Shown: piece after piece, positions 17,280-25,369 of the stretch | How the letters are laid out: every line of letters starts with the position of its first letter | Numbering within the stretch: position 1 is the stretch's first letter | Source of the DNA: Oceanihabitans gracilariae | GTDB lineage: Bacteria; Bacteroidota; Bacteroidia; Flavobacteriales; Flavobacteriaceae | Reading direction: 5' to 3' | Assembly: GCF_042684485.1 (NCBI RefSeq) | Contig: NZ_JBHULM010000007.1 | Coordinates: forward strand, 661,149 to 725,148 | Length of the DNA: 64,000 nucleotides | Notes under the pieces: generated by a model | The model's input: only the letters and a program-made list of their open reading frames with translations | The model's database searches: none | What the model was told of the DNA's origin: nothing | Made by a program: the position numbers and the translations under genes

Positions 17280-18508
17280 GTTATCCTTTTAATTAATGGG
17301 TTGTTGTCTAATAAATTATCTGGTGTAAAAACAGGAGATACTTTTTCAGAAAAATCAATAATGTCTATAAACATACTACGGAGTAAAATAATAGTTTCTG
17401 GTGTACGATTTACTATATACGAAAACAATTTTACAGGTCTGTAAGGCACATCACCTATACCATTTTTATCCAAGTCATAACCAGTATAATTACTCCAGTA
17501 GTTTTTATCAAATTCATTATCATTTACCTTACTATTATAAGCTATATCGAAGGAATTATATAGGAAATTATTTTCGGTAAATACATTAGTATAACAAGCG
17601 CCTTTAACTTTAATTGCCCAACCATTATTTACAAAATTGTTATGTTTATAATTAATGCGGTTAGACCCTTCAACGTTGATACCAATAGTATTGTCTTCAA
17701 AAGAATTACCAATAATTTCTGCATCATTAATTTCTTTAAGTAACAGTCCGTATGAAGCTGTTCCCCAATTTTCTTTAAAAATGTTGTTATACATCTTTAT
17801 ACGTTTAGAAAACATTACAGCCACTCCTGCTCCATTATTTTCAAAGGTATTATCCTCATAAACATCGTCATTAGAAAACATAAAATGTAAGCCATAACGA
17901 ACATTTAAAGCACTCACATTATTTTTAATGGTACAAAAATTAGAGAACTCTAAATAAATACCATCACGAACGTGTTGCACAAAATTATGTTCAATATGAA
18001 TATTTTTACTGTACCACAATTGAATACCGTTTCCAGAATTATATTCTTCTACAGCTTCACCAATTATTTTGTTATGATATACTTTTCCGTCACTAGATTT
18101 TTCAATATAAATTCCAAAGAAAAGCTTTTCTAATACTAGATTCTGAATTAAAAAATTTTTACTATTCCTTACTCGAATAGCAGCATAATCTTCGGTATAA
18201 CTATTGCCAACATTAATAATAAACAAGCCATCAACTGTAACATGGTCTGATATTATAGTAATTATTTCCCCTTTTAATTCGCCATCTATAACCGGATAAT
18301 TTTCTCCAATAATTATCAAAGGTTTGTTTACAATAACATTATGCTCTTTATAAGTGCCTTTTTTAACTACAATGGTATCAAAATCTTTTGCTTGAGCAAT
18401 ACCCTCTTTTAATGTAGTAATAGCACATGCTTTACAAACCACAATAGTTTGTGCAACAGTAGAATTAGCTATTAAAATGAGTGCTATAAAAACGAATAGG
18501 TGCTTCAT
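17273..18508 (-). CDS. nosD: NosD, periplasmic beta-helix protein for N2O reductase maturation
   Basis: A 411-residue protein with a signal peptide (ends NSTVAQ) and a right-handed parallel beta-helix formed by repeated short N-rich turns (for example SKNIHIEHN, SNFCTIKNN, SNDDVYEDN), the copper-binding-protein NosD family. It works with the NosFY ABC transporter to build CuZ. It sits 4 bp after nosL and overlaps nosF. Confidence 0.93.
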   Translation of the reverse strand: MKHLFVFIALILIANSTVAQTIVVCKACAITTLKEGIAQAKDFDTIVVKKGTYKEHNVIVNKPLIIIGENYPVIDGELKGEIITIISDHVTVDGLFIINVGNSYTEDYAAIRVRNSKNFLIQNLVLEKLFFGIYIEKSSDGKVYHNKIIGEAVEEYNSGNGIQLWYSKNIHIEHNFVQHVRDGIYLEFSNFCTIKNNVSALNVRYGLHFMFSNDDVYEDNTFENNGAGVAVMFSKRIKMYNNIFKENWGTASYGLLLKEINDAEIIGNSFEDNTIGINVEGSNRINYKHNNFVNNGWAIKVKGACYTNVFTENNFLYNSFDIAYNSKVNDNEFDKNYWSNYTGYDLDKNGIGDVPYRPVKLFSYIVNRTPETIILLRSMFIDIIDFSEKVSPVFTPDNLLDNNPLIKRITW

Positions 18509-18512
18509 TTAT

Positions 18513-18950
18513 CTAGTCTTTAAATTTTGCGGTCAACGTTTGCCAAGTATATAGATCGCCTCCTTTTTCTTTTTGACTTTTTACAGCATCAGACTTGTTT
18601 TTAAAAGCAGAAAGAAATGCTCCCATAGGACTAGGTATATTTTTACTAATTAAAAACGTTGCCTTGGTAGCGTCTATTAAAACTTCTGGTTCGGTGTAGT
18701 TATTGGTTAAGTATAGCGCTATTTCAGTAGTATCAAAATCTTGCATAAAATGAAGCATACATTCTGAAGCATCAAATTTATATACTTTACCTTTTTTAGT
18801 AACAATTTGAGCAGCATGTACCTTATCAACAATAGTCATTTTACAAAACTGACAACCATCACTTCCATAATTTATAGGTTCTGGTGATACATTACAGCTG
18901 AAAAAGAACAGAAATACTGCAAAATAGAGATAGTGTTTTAGTGTTTGCAT
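18513..18950 (-). CDS. nosL: NosL copper-chaperone lipoprotein
   Basis: A 145-residue lipoprotein (lipobox FFFSC) with the NosL signature GSDGCQFCKMTIVDKVHAAQ, then GKVYKFDASECMLHFM. The CxxCKM motif and conserved Met/Cys bind Cu(I), which NosL delivers to apo-NosZ. It is followed after 4 bp by nosD. Confidence 0.92.
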   Translation of the reverse strand: MQTLKHYLYFAVFLFFFSCNVSPEPINYGSDGCQFCKMTIVDKVHAAQIVTKKGKVYKFDASECMLHFMQDFDTTEIALYLTNNYTEPEVLIDATKATFLISKNIPSPMGAFLSAFKNKSDAVKSQKEKGGDLYTWQTLTAKFKD

Positions 18951-18980
18951 GATTTTAGTGTTTTTAATTTATGGCATTAC

Positions 18981-19601
18981 TTATTGTGTTGCTTTTTTAA
19001 GACTTGCTTTTTTACCTAACCAAAATGCAACAAGTGTTAAAAACATTCCAACAAACATGAGATAACCTCCTGTATGTGGTAGTGAAGTTACATCAAAATT
19101 TAATAACTTTTTAAAACCAATTAGTGGTGGTTTATAAGACATTGGTGAACCATCAGGATTGGTTACTTTTATTATAGCGTGAGGATCTAAATCACTACCA
19201 TAATCTATTAACCAATTATTAAAATCATACATTCCCATTACACCTAATAAAGACATAAATACAAACCATCCTAAAAAAGCTTTATAACTTACTTTTTCAA
19301 AATACCCTAACAAACCAATGATAACACCTAAAATTACCATTGCGATAATTACCTTAGGAAAAACGGAAAACTCCCACATATCTTCTGGTTTAGGTATTAC
19401 TTTCATTCCTATATAGTGGTTTAATCCGTCAATATTTTGTAAATCAAATTCAGAAACACCTTTAATTCCTTGAATGTAAATATTCATTCCTAATGGATCT
19501 GGATATTGAGGAGCACCAAGCATGATATTCCAAAGAGGAAATTTAAAAAGTCCTAACAATAATAAAGAACCTATTACCATTATAATTCCAGCCTTTTTCA
19601 T
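18981..19601 (-). CDS. Nos-cluster integral membrane protein, NosB-like
   Basis: A 206-residue protein with four predicted membrane helices (about residues 5-20, 83-104, 108-126 and 180-198) and a large external loop between the first two. The early FPLWNIMLGAPQYPDPLGMNIYI stretch, with its PLW...APQYP..L pattern, is characteristic of a membrane protein found between nosZ and nosL/nosD in clade II nos clusters. That position corresponds to NosB of Wolinella-type clusters, but the relation is inferred from context, so no symbol is given. Confidence 0.7.
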   Translation of the reverse strand: MKKAGIIMVIGSLLLLGLFKFPLWNIMLGAPQYPDPLGMNIYIQGIKGVSEFDLQNIDGLNHYIGMKVIPKPEDMWEFSVFPKVIIAMVILGVIIGLLGYFEKVSYKAFLGWFVFMSLLGVMGMYDFNNWLIDYGSDLDPHAIIKVTNPDGSPMSYKPPLIGFKKLLNFDVTSLPHTGGYLMFVGMFLTLVAFWLGKKASLKKATQ

Positions 19602-19650
19602 AATATATATTATCTAATTAACCATTTATTTATATAGTGATTTAAAAAGA

Positions 19651-19682
19651 AAAGCGAGAGCGACAAAATCAACTCTCGCTTT
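19651..19682 (-). terminator. Intra-operon hairpin between nosZ and the NosB-like gene
   Basis: Arms AAAGCGAGAG (19651-19660) and CTCTCGCTTT (19673-19682) with a 12-base loop; on the minus strand the stem is followed by a T-rich tract. It may end part of the transcription after nosZ or protect the 3' end of its mRNA, keeping accessory genes at lower expression. Confidence 0.6.
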
Positions 19683-19730
19683 ATATTAGGAAAATAAACA
19701 CTAAAACAAAATTCTCCTAAAATTCACTTC

Positions 19731-21689
19731 TTATTCTCCTAAAGACCAAGACAATTCTATATTAGAATTTGCTGGAGATACACGAACGTAACCTTGCATT
19801 TCTTGGTGTAAAGCAGAACAGAAATCTGTACAATAAAAAGGCCACACACCAACTCTTTCTGGTTCCCAAGTTAAGGTTCTTGTTTGTCCTGGTGCAATTA
19901 GTAATTCTGCATTTCTAGCTCCAATCATAGCAAAACCATGTGGTACATCAAAATCTTGTTCTAAGTTAGTGATATGAAAAAACACCTTATCTCCAACTTT
20001 AACACCTTCAATATTGTCTGGTGAAAAGTGACTACGTATCATTGTCATATACACATGTACATTTTTACCATCTCTAACTACTTTAGTATCGTCATCACTT
20101 AATGCTTTTCTAGGATGCTCATTTTCTGATAGCTTAAATATTTTTTGAGAGTTATTTTTAACAATTTCTGCTGGAATTGCTGCTGCATAATGCGGTTCAC
20201 CATGTGTAGGGAAGTCTAAAAGCAGTTCCATTTTATCTCCAGAAATATCATATAATTGTGCTGAGTGTTCCATTTCTGGACCTGTTGGTAAATAACGATC
20301 TTTGGTAATTTTGTTCATTGCAAACATATATTTACCAAATGGTTTTGCTGAGTTTCCTCCAGGAATAGTTAAGTGACCTACAGAGTAATATGTTGGTTTT
20401 CTATCTATAACTTCCCAAGTTCCTAACTTCCATTTTACAACTTCCGAAGAAATAAAGAAGGTAGTATAAGCATTTCCTTTACCATCAAACTCTGTATGCA
20501 AAGGTCCTAATCCTGGTTGTTCAACCGAACCTGCTAAAACATCTTCAAAATTTAATACAGGAATACCATAAGCATCTCCAGCAAATTTTTTGTTTTCAAT
20601 AGCATCTAACATTTTTGTAAAAGAGTGTACTGTTAAGTTAGCTGAAAGTTTACCATTACCAACAATGTACTCTCCAGAAGGATCTACATCACATCCATGA
20701 GGTGATTTTGGTGTTGGGATTAAATATACAGCTCCAGGAACATCTGTTGGGTTAACCACACGTACTTCTTTTTTCATGGTAGAAGTTGCTATATGACTAT
20801 CATCATTATACACATTATGTGCATAATTGGCAGGCATCATTGTACCTCCACCATTGTTTACATACTCTTCAATTTTTTTCCAGTTTATTGCTGCAATAAA
20901 ATCTTTATCGTTTTGTGAAGCATTAACCTCTAAAAGAGAGTTAGCTTCTTCGGTATTATATGTTGTAAAGAAGAACCATCCATGAGATTTTCCACGTCCA
21001 GGATGCGATAAATCATAGTTAAATCCTGGCATTAACACTTGAAATTTAATATCCATATGGCCATGTTCTGGATCTACAGAAATAAAAGACAAAGCACCTT
21101 TAAAGTTTCCTTTATACTCTTTAATTGCGATATCTTTTTGAGGAATTGGCACAGAAAAACGTGTTCCTGCAACCACATACTCCGTATTTTCTGTTATAAA
21201 AGAAGAACTGTGGTTACCAGCACTATTTGGAACTTCGATAATTTCTTCTGTTTCAAAAGTGGTTAAACTAATTCTTGCTATACGAGGTGTATTATTTCCG
21301 TTTATAAAAACCCAACGACCATCTAATTCTCCATTTGTTTGAGAAATATCTGGATGGTGCGAATCATCCCAAGGCACAAAGCCATAAGAGGTTTCTAACA
21401 TTGGTTTGGTTTCTTCAGAATACCCATAACCATTTGTTGGAAATTGAGAGAATACAGGAATTTCTTTAAACATTCTTCCTGATGGTAAGCCGTAAACCGT
21501 AAGGTTACCACTATATCCTCCGGAAATAAATGCGTAATGTGAATCATGTTCTCCAGGTGCTACGTACACTTTTTCTGCATTATTGCTAGATAAAGCGCCA
21601 TTTTTATTAGACTTGCTAGAATTATTACAACTTGTAAAAGCAGCAAGAATTGTTACTATTGCAATAGCTGATGTTATTATTCTTTTCAT
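19731..21689 (-). CDS. nosZ: Nitrous oxide reductase, Sec/lipoprotein type (clade II-like)
   Basis: A 652-residue enzyme. The export signal has no twin arginine and ends in a lipobox (AAFTSC, C21), so it is Sec-exported and probably lipid-anchored. The seven-bladed propeller supplies CuZ His ligands, including H111-H112 in DDSHHPDIS. The C-terminal cupredoxin holds CuA with C620, C624, H628 and M631 in the CTDFCSALHQEM segment, plus the upstream His in DFDVPHGFAM. It reduces N2O to N2. The Sec signal and the cytochrome c, NosB-like and NosD neighbours place it with clade II enzymes. A hairpin follows the gene. Confidence 0.96.
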   Translation of the reverse strand: MKRIITSAIAIVTILAAFTSCNNSSKSNKNGALSSNNAEKVYVAPGEHDSHYAFISGGYSGNLTVYGLPSGRMFKEIPVFSQFPTNGYGYSEETKPMLETSYGFVPWDDSHHPDISQTNGELDGRWVFINGNNTPRIARISLTTFETEEIIEVPNSAGNHSSSFITENTEYVVAGTRFSVPIPQKDIAIKEYKGNFKGALSFISVDPEHGHMDIKFQVLMPGFNYDLSHPGRGKSHGWFFFTTYNTEEANSLLEVNASQNDKDFIAAINWKKIEEYVNNGGGTMMPANYAHNVYNDDSHIATSTMKKEVRVVNPTDVPGAVYLIPTPKSPHGCDVDPSGEYIVGNGKLSANLTVHSFTKMLDAIENKKFAGDAYGIPVLNFEDVLAGSVEQPGLGPLHTEFDGKGNAYTTFFISSEVVKWKLGTWEVIDRKPTYYSVGHLTIPGGNSAKPFGKYMFAMNKITKDRYLPTGPEMEHSAQLYDISGDKMELLLDFPTHGEPHYAAAIPAEIVKNNSQKIFKLSENEHPRKALSDDDTKVVRDGKNVHVYMTMIRSHFSPDNIEGVKVGDKVFFHITNLEQDFDVPHGFAMIGARNAELLIAPGQTRTLTWEPERVGVWPFYCTDFCSALHQEMQGYVRVSPANSNIELSWSLGE

Positions 21690-21716
21690 TTTAATGTGTT
21701 TTTGATTAGTGTGTTT

Positions 21717-22289
21717 TTATTCCGTTGGTGGCAATAAAACTTTATCTATTACATGCACTATACCATTACCTGCAGGTATACTTGCTAAAATTTTTGCGCC
21801 TCCAATTAATGGCTCTCCATCTACCACTGTAACTGGCACATAGGCATTATTGGCTTGTCCTAGTTTTTTAAATTTCTTTAAAAAGTCTTTTGAGTAGTTA
21901 CCAGGAGTAACATGATATTTTAAAATATTAGCCAATGCTTGTTTATTTTCTGGTTTCAACAAGTTTTCTAAAGTTCCTTCTGGCAGTGCAGCAAAGGCTT
22001 CATTAGTTGGTGCAAATACCATTAATGGTCCTGCATTTACTAAAACATTTTCTAATTGTGCAGCTTGAACAGCTGCGACCAAAGTAGTATGATCTTTAGA
22101 ACCTATTGCTATTTGCAATACATTTGGTGTAGAGCCATCATCTTCAATAAAAGCTTGTCCTGTTCTTGATGAAGATTCTGTTGCTTCGGGAGAAACAGTA
22201 GTATCTGTAGCTTCTTTATTTTCCGTTTTACAAGAAAGCATTAGTGTTAAACATGCAAATCCGAAAAAAATGGTTTTTAAAGTTTTCAT
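21717..22289 (-). CDS. Fasciclin (FAS1) domain lipoprotein in the nos operon
   Basis: A 190-residue lipoprotein (lipobox LTLMLSC) with one FAS1 domain: ALVAAVQAAQLENVL style H1 box, GPLMVFAPTNEAFAALPEGTLENLL, ILKYHVTPGNYS (the conserved YH motif) and NGIVHVIDKVLLP at the end. FAS1 domains mediate protein-protein or matrix contact. It sits between the cytochrome c gene and nosZ, 33 bp after the former and 27 bp before the latter, so it is co-transcribed. A role in docking cytochrome and NosZ is an inference. Confidence 0.88.
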   Translation of the reverse strand: MKTLKTIFFGFACLTLMLSCKTENKEATDTTVSPEATESSSRTGQAFIEDDGSTPNVLQIAIGSKDHTTLVAAVQAAQLENVLVNAGPLMVFAPTNEAFAALPEGTLENLLKPENKQALANILKYHVTPGNYSKDFLKKFKKLGQANNAYVPVTVVDGEPLIGGAKILASIPAGNGIVHVIDKVLLPPTE

Positions 22290-22322
22290 TGGTTAATATT
22301 TAAAAGTTAGTATTCTAGAATA

Positions 22323-22823
22323 CTATAGCGTTCTAAAATATTCTAAAACTGCTCTAGCATCTTCTTTTGATAAGTTTTGATTTGCCATAGGAGAACCATT
22401 AAATTCCATTAATAATTCTTTTGCCAATGGATCTTCTTTTACCATTTGCTCTGGATTTAAAATCATATTCATAATCCATTCTGGAGAACGACGTTCTAAT
22501 ATACCTACTGGTGCAGGACCAATAAATTTTTTGTCTGCTCTATGGCAAGCAGTACACATTTTTTTGTACACTTCTGCTCCGTGTGTAGCCATTTTTTGGT
22601 CTACTTCTGCATCTAAAGTTACAGATGAAATTGGCCCAATACCTTTATTGGCTAAATCAATTTTTTTTGAAGCTGGAACTTTTTCTGCTTTAGGTGTTGT
22701 TGTTTTTTCTGTTGTTGTTTTCTTTTGATAAGAAAAACCTTCTTTTTTCTTTTCTTCTTTGCCTCCACAACTTACTAGAAGTGTTACAAATAATACCATC
22801 AATAATTTTAGTGTTGTTTTCAT
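22323..22823 (-). CDS. Small c-type cytochrome lipoprotein heading the nos operon
   Basis: A 166-residue lipoprotein (lipobox VTLLVSC) with a Lys/Thr-rich linker (residues about 24-60) and a single cytochrome c domain with CTACH (followed by RADKKFIGPAP) and a likely axial Met in FNGSPMANQNLS. The first gene of the operon, it is the obvious electron donor to the NosZ CuA centre. It is driven by the promoter at 22855-22897. Confidence 0.9.
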   Translation of the reverse strand: MKTTLKLLMVLFVTLLVSCGGKEEKKKEGFSYQKKTTTEKTTTPKAEKVPASKKIDLANKGIGPISSVTLDAEVDQKMATHGAEVYKKMCTACHRADKKFIGPAPVGILERRSPEWIMNMILNPEQMVKEDPLAKELLMEFNGSPMANQNLSKEDARAVLEYFRTL

Positions 22824-22854
22824 CTGTTATATTTAAATATTTGTTTTAATATCT

Positions 22855-22897
22855 CAAATTTAGCTATAAAGCTTCTCAAAAAACATGATATTTATCA
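22855..22897 (-). promoter_or_regulatory. nos operon promoter: FNR/DNR-type box and -7 element
   Basis: TGAT-ATTT-ATCA at 22886-22897 is a perfect dyad with its centre 29.5 bp before the minus-strand -7 element TAAATTTG (22862-22855). The predicted start site is near 22849 and the box lies near -43. The box is identical in sequence to the one before the CBS gene. Confidence 0.8.
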
Positions 22898-22898
22898 T

Positions 22899-22926
22899 AT
22901 TTAGGACAAAATAGTCTTAATTAAAA
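22899..22926 (-). promoter_or_regulatory. Rrf2-type operator upstream of the nos operon
   Basis: On the minus strand these 28 bases match the operator before the Rrf2 gene at 24 of 28 positions, with the shared left part TTTTAATTAAGAC and right part TTGTCCTAA. It abuts the FNR-type box with one base between, upstream of it relative to transcription. The Rrf2 protein encoded at 6865 is the best candidate binder. Confidence 0.68.
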
Positions 22927-22935
22927 TTTATAACT

Positions 22936-22963
22936 AAAAAAGCTGGACTAGGTCCAGCTTTTT
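22936..22963 (-). terminator. Terminator of the hemN-usp transcript
   Basis: Stem AAAAAAGCTGGAC with GTCCAGCTTTTT around a TAG loop, 41 bp after the stop of the minus-strand universal stress gene. The T run on the minus strand fits a Rho-independent terminator; the stem also separates this transcript from the nos promoter. Confidence 0.8.
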
Positions 22964-23003
22964 CCATTTTTAAAATTAACTAACTATCAAAAATAAAGAA
23001 ATA

Positions 23004-23837
23004 TTATATCTTAAATGTCATCACTGGCAAAGTAGAATGGTTTGCTATATCTTCTGAAACACTACCTTCAAAAAAGTGAGCTAATCCTGTTCTACCATGT
23101 GTTGCCACAGCAACTAAATCTGCACCAACAATATTAGAATAATTTAAAATACCTTTTTCAATACTATAATCACTTATATAAGCAACGTTTTTCATTTTAT
23201 CAATATTTCCATCTGCAGCTTTTAAAAACTCTGCAACTCTTTTTTCCATTTCTGCAGAACTTCTAAAACGGTTATCTGGAAGATTTACATACACTAAATG
23301 CATTTTTGCCTCTAAGCCTTCAAACATTTTAGTAGCATTTAAATATGGTTTTATAGCTTCTTCAGAAAAATCACAAGCAAAAACAACATTTTCAAAATCG
23401 GTTAATATTGGGTTTTCTTTTATTACTAAAACAGGAATACTAGAGTGTCTTACTACTTTTTCTGTATTAGAACCTATTAATGCTTCTTTAAAACCACTTG
23501 CTCCTTGAGAACCCATGATAATAATATCTGCATCGTGTTCTTTAGCTACCTCATTCACTTCGCTAAACACTTTAAAGTGTTTAACTATTGGTGTTACTTT
23601 AATATCTTTTAAATAGTCTTTATCTAAAAACTCTGTAAACTTTTTTTCTGCTAATTTTATATAGAAAACGGATTCTGCTTGTTGCGCGTTATCTGTACTA
23701 GATATTATAGCGTTAGAAAGTTCTAGCATGTGTAGCGCTAATATTTCTGCATCGTATTTTTTTGCAAATACAGCAGCAGTTTCTAATGCATATTCTGAAT
23801 GTTCAGAGAAATCTATTGGTACAATAATTTTTTTCAT
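23004..23837 (-). CDS. Universal stress protein, tandem Usp domains
   Basis: A 277-residue protein with two complete Usp domains. The first begins MKKIIVPIDFSEHSEYAL and has the ATP-binding loop IMGSQGASGFKEALIGSNTEKVVRHSSIPVLVIK; the second begins VVFACDFSEEA and ends VAVATHGRTGLAHFFEGSVSEDIANHSTLPVMTF. It lies 13 bp downstream of hemN, so it is in the same transcript under the FNR-type box at 25265. It is clearly related to, but not a recent copy of, the protein encoded at 14495. Confidence 0.9.
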   Translation of the reverse strand: MKKIIVPIDFSEHSEYALETAAVFAKKYDAEILALHMLELSNAIISSTDNAQQAESVFYIKLAEKKFTEFLDKDYLKDIKVTPIVKHFKVFSEVNEVAKEHDADIIIMGSQGASGFKEALIGSNTEKVVRHSSIPVLVIKENPILTDFENVVFACDFSEEAIKPYLNATKMFEGLEAKMHLVYVNLPDNRFRSSAEMEKRVAEFLKAADGNIDKMKNVAYISDYSIEKGILNYSNIVGADLVAVATHGRTGLAHFFEGSVSEDIANHSTLPVMTFKI

Positions 23838-23850
23838 GGTTATTTGGTTT

Positions 23851-25215
23851 TTAAATGGTCATTGAAAATAGTTGTGCTTCTGGTTTATTACGCTGTAAAA
23901 GCAAATCAAAAGCCATACAAATATTTCTTACAAAGGGTTTTCCTTTATCTTTTATTATTATTTTATTAGACAAGATTTCAACTAAGTCATCTTGTTCCAT
24001 TTCTTTTAGTTTTATTAAAACATCTGGTATTTGTTCAAAATAATCTTCTGGTTGTTGCCAAGATGTTTCTAATTGACACATCAAATTTAAAATATGTTTT
24101 CTAATAATTAAATCTTCTGTGTTTAAAATATGTCCTCTATATACAGGTATTATTCCTTCATTTATTAAATGGTAATATTCTTCTAATCCTTTTACATTTT
24201 GAGCAAAACCATACCAACTATCACTAATAGAAGAAACACCAAGCCCAATCATTGCTTTGGTTTTAGAGGCTGTATAACCCATAAAATTTCTATGTAGTTT
24301 TTTATTGGTTGTTGCTTGATATAATGTATCTGTTTGCAATGCAAAATGATCCATACCAATTTCTACATAACCTGCTTCATACAGCATTTTTTTACCAAGT
24401 TCATATTGGTTTCTTTTGCTTTCTGCGGTTGGTAAATCACTATCTTTATAACCTCGTTGCCCATTTCCTTTAATCCAAGGTACATGTGCATAACTATAAA
24501 AAGCAATTCTATCTGGCTTTAATAGTTTGGTCTTGTTAATGGTTTCTGTTACGTGTGCTTCGGTTTGAAAAGGCAGACCAAAAATAATATCGTGACTTAT
24601 AGAGGTATACCCAATTTCACGAGCCATTTCTGTTACACGTTTTACGTTTTCAAAAGGTTGTATTCTATGTATTGCTTTCTGTACAGTTTCATTATAATCT
24701 TGTACACCAAAGCTTACGCGTTTAAATCCTAAATTAAAAAGGGTTTGTAAATGTGCTGTAGTGGTATTGTTAGGATGTCCTTCAAAACTAAACTCGTAAT
24801 TTTCTGCAAGAGTAGCTTTATTTAAAATACCCTTAATTAGTCGTGTTAAATTTTCAGGAGTAAAAAAAGTAGGCGTTCCTCCTCCTAAATGTAACTCTTT
24901 AATATTGGGTTTGTTTTCTAATAGATTACAGTATAAATCCCATTCTTTTAAAACGGCTGTAATATAAGGAGACTCTACTTCATGTCTTTTAGTAATACGT
25001 TTATTACAACCACAAAAGGTACACAAGCTTTCGCAAAAAGGCAGATGAATATACAGACTAACACCCTCTGTTTCATTACTTTCTTGAAATGCTTGTAGTA
25101 AAGATGATTTCCATTTTTTTAATGAAAATGTATCGTTATTCCAATACGGAACTGTAGGATAACTCGTATAACGAGGTCCTGCTACATTATATTTATTTAC
25201 TAGTGAATTTGCCAT
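23851..25215 (-). CDS. hemN: Oxygen-independent coproporphyrinogen III oxidase
   Basis: A 454-residue radical SAM enzyme. The cluster motif is CESLCTFCGC (CxxxCxxCxC, as in HemN), preceded by YIHLPF and followed by the SAM-binding LHLGGGTPTF segment; GVQDYNETVQKAIHRIQP and FYSYAHVPW are further HemN landmarks. It converts coproporphyrinogen III to protoporphyrinogen IX without O2, feeding heme to the cytochromes of this island. The promoter has an FNR-type box; hemN is a classical FNR-family target. Confidence 0.95.
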   Translation of the reverse strand: MANSLVNKYNVAGPRYTSYPTVPYWNNDTFSLKKWKSSLLQAFQESNETEGVSLYIHLPFCESLCTFCGCNKRITKRHEVESPYITAVLKEWDLYCNLLENKPNIKELHLGGGTPTFFTPENLTRLIKGILNKATLAENYEFSFEGHPNNTTTAHLQTLFNLGFKRVSFGVQDYNETVQKAIHRIQPFENVKRVTEMAREIGYTSISHDIIFGLPFQTEAHVTETINKTKLLKPDRIAFYSYAHVPWIKGNGQRGYKDSDLPTAESKRNQYELGKKMLYEAGYVEIGMDHFALQTDTLYQATTNKKLHRNFMGYTASKTKAMIGLGVSSISDSWYGFAQNVKGLEEYYHLINEGIIPVYRGHILNTEDLIIRKHILNLMCQLETSWQQPEDYFEQIPDVLIKLKEMEQDDLVEILSNKIIIKDKGKPFVRNICMAFDLLLQRNKPEAQLFSMTI

Positions 25216-25233
25216 ACCTAAAAAATTCTATTG

Positions 25234-25276
25234 CAAAATTACACTGCTATTCATTAAAAAAATATGACATATATCA
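25234..25276 (-). promoter_or_regulatory. hemN promoter: FNR/DNR-type box and -7 element
   Basis: Box TGAC-ATAT-ATCA at 25265-25276, centre 29.5 bp before minus-strand TAATTTTG (25241-25234). The box lies 50 bp from the hemN start. The same box and spacing recur at nirK and nos. Confidence 0.78.
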
Positions 25277-25369
25277 TAAATAGAAAAATACTACAATTAA
25301 GAATGTAACTTGTTCTTGCTTGTACGCTTTTATCTGCTTAACTTTACTGAAACTTTTTAAAACAAAATC

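Noticed and set aside
25304..25346. FNR-type control of yceI
   Set aside because: The position 29.5 bp before its -7-like element holds TGTAACTTGTTC, which is not a TGAY-N4-ATCA box.
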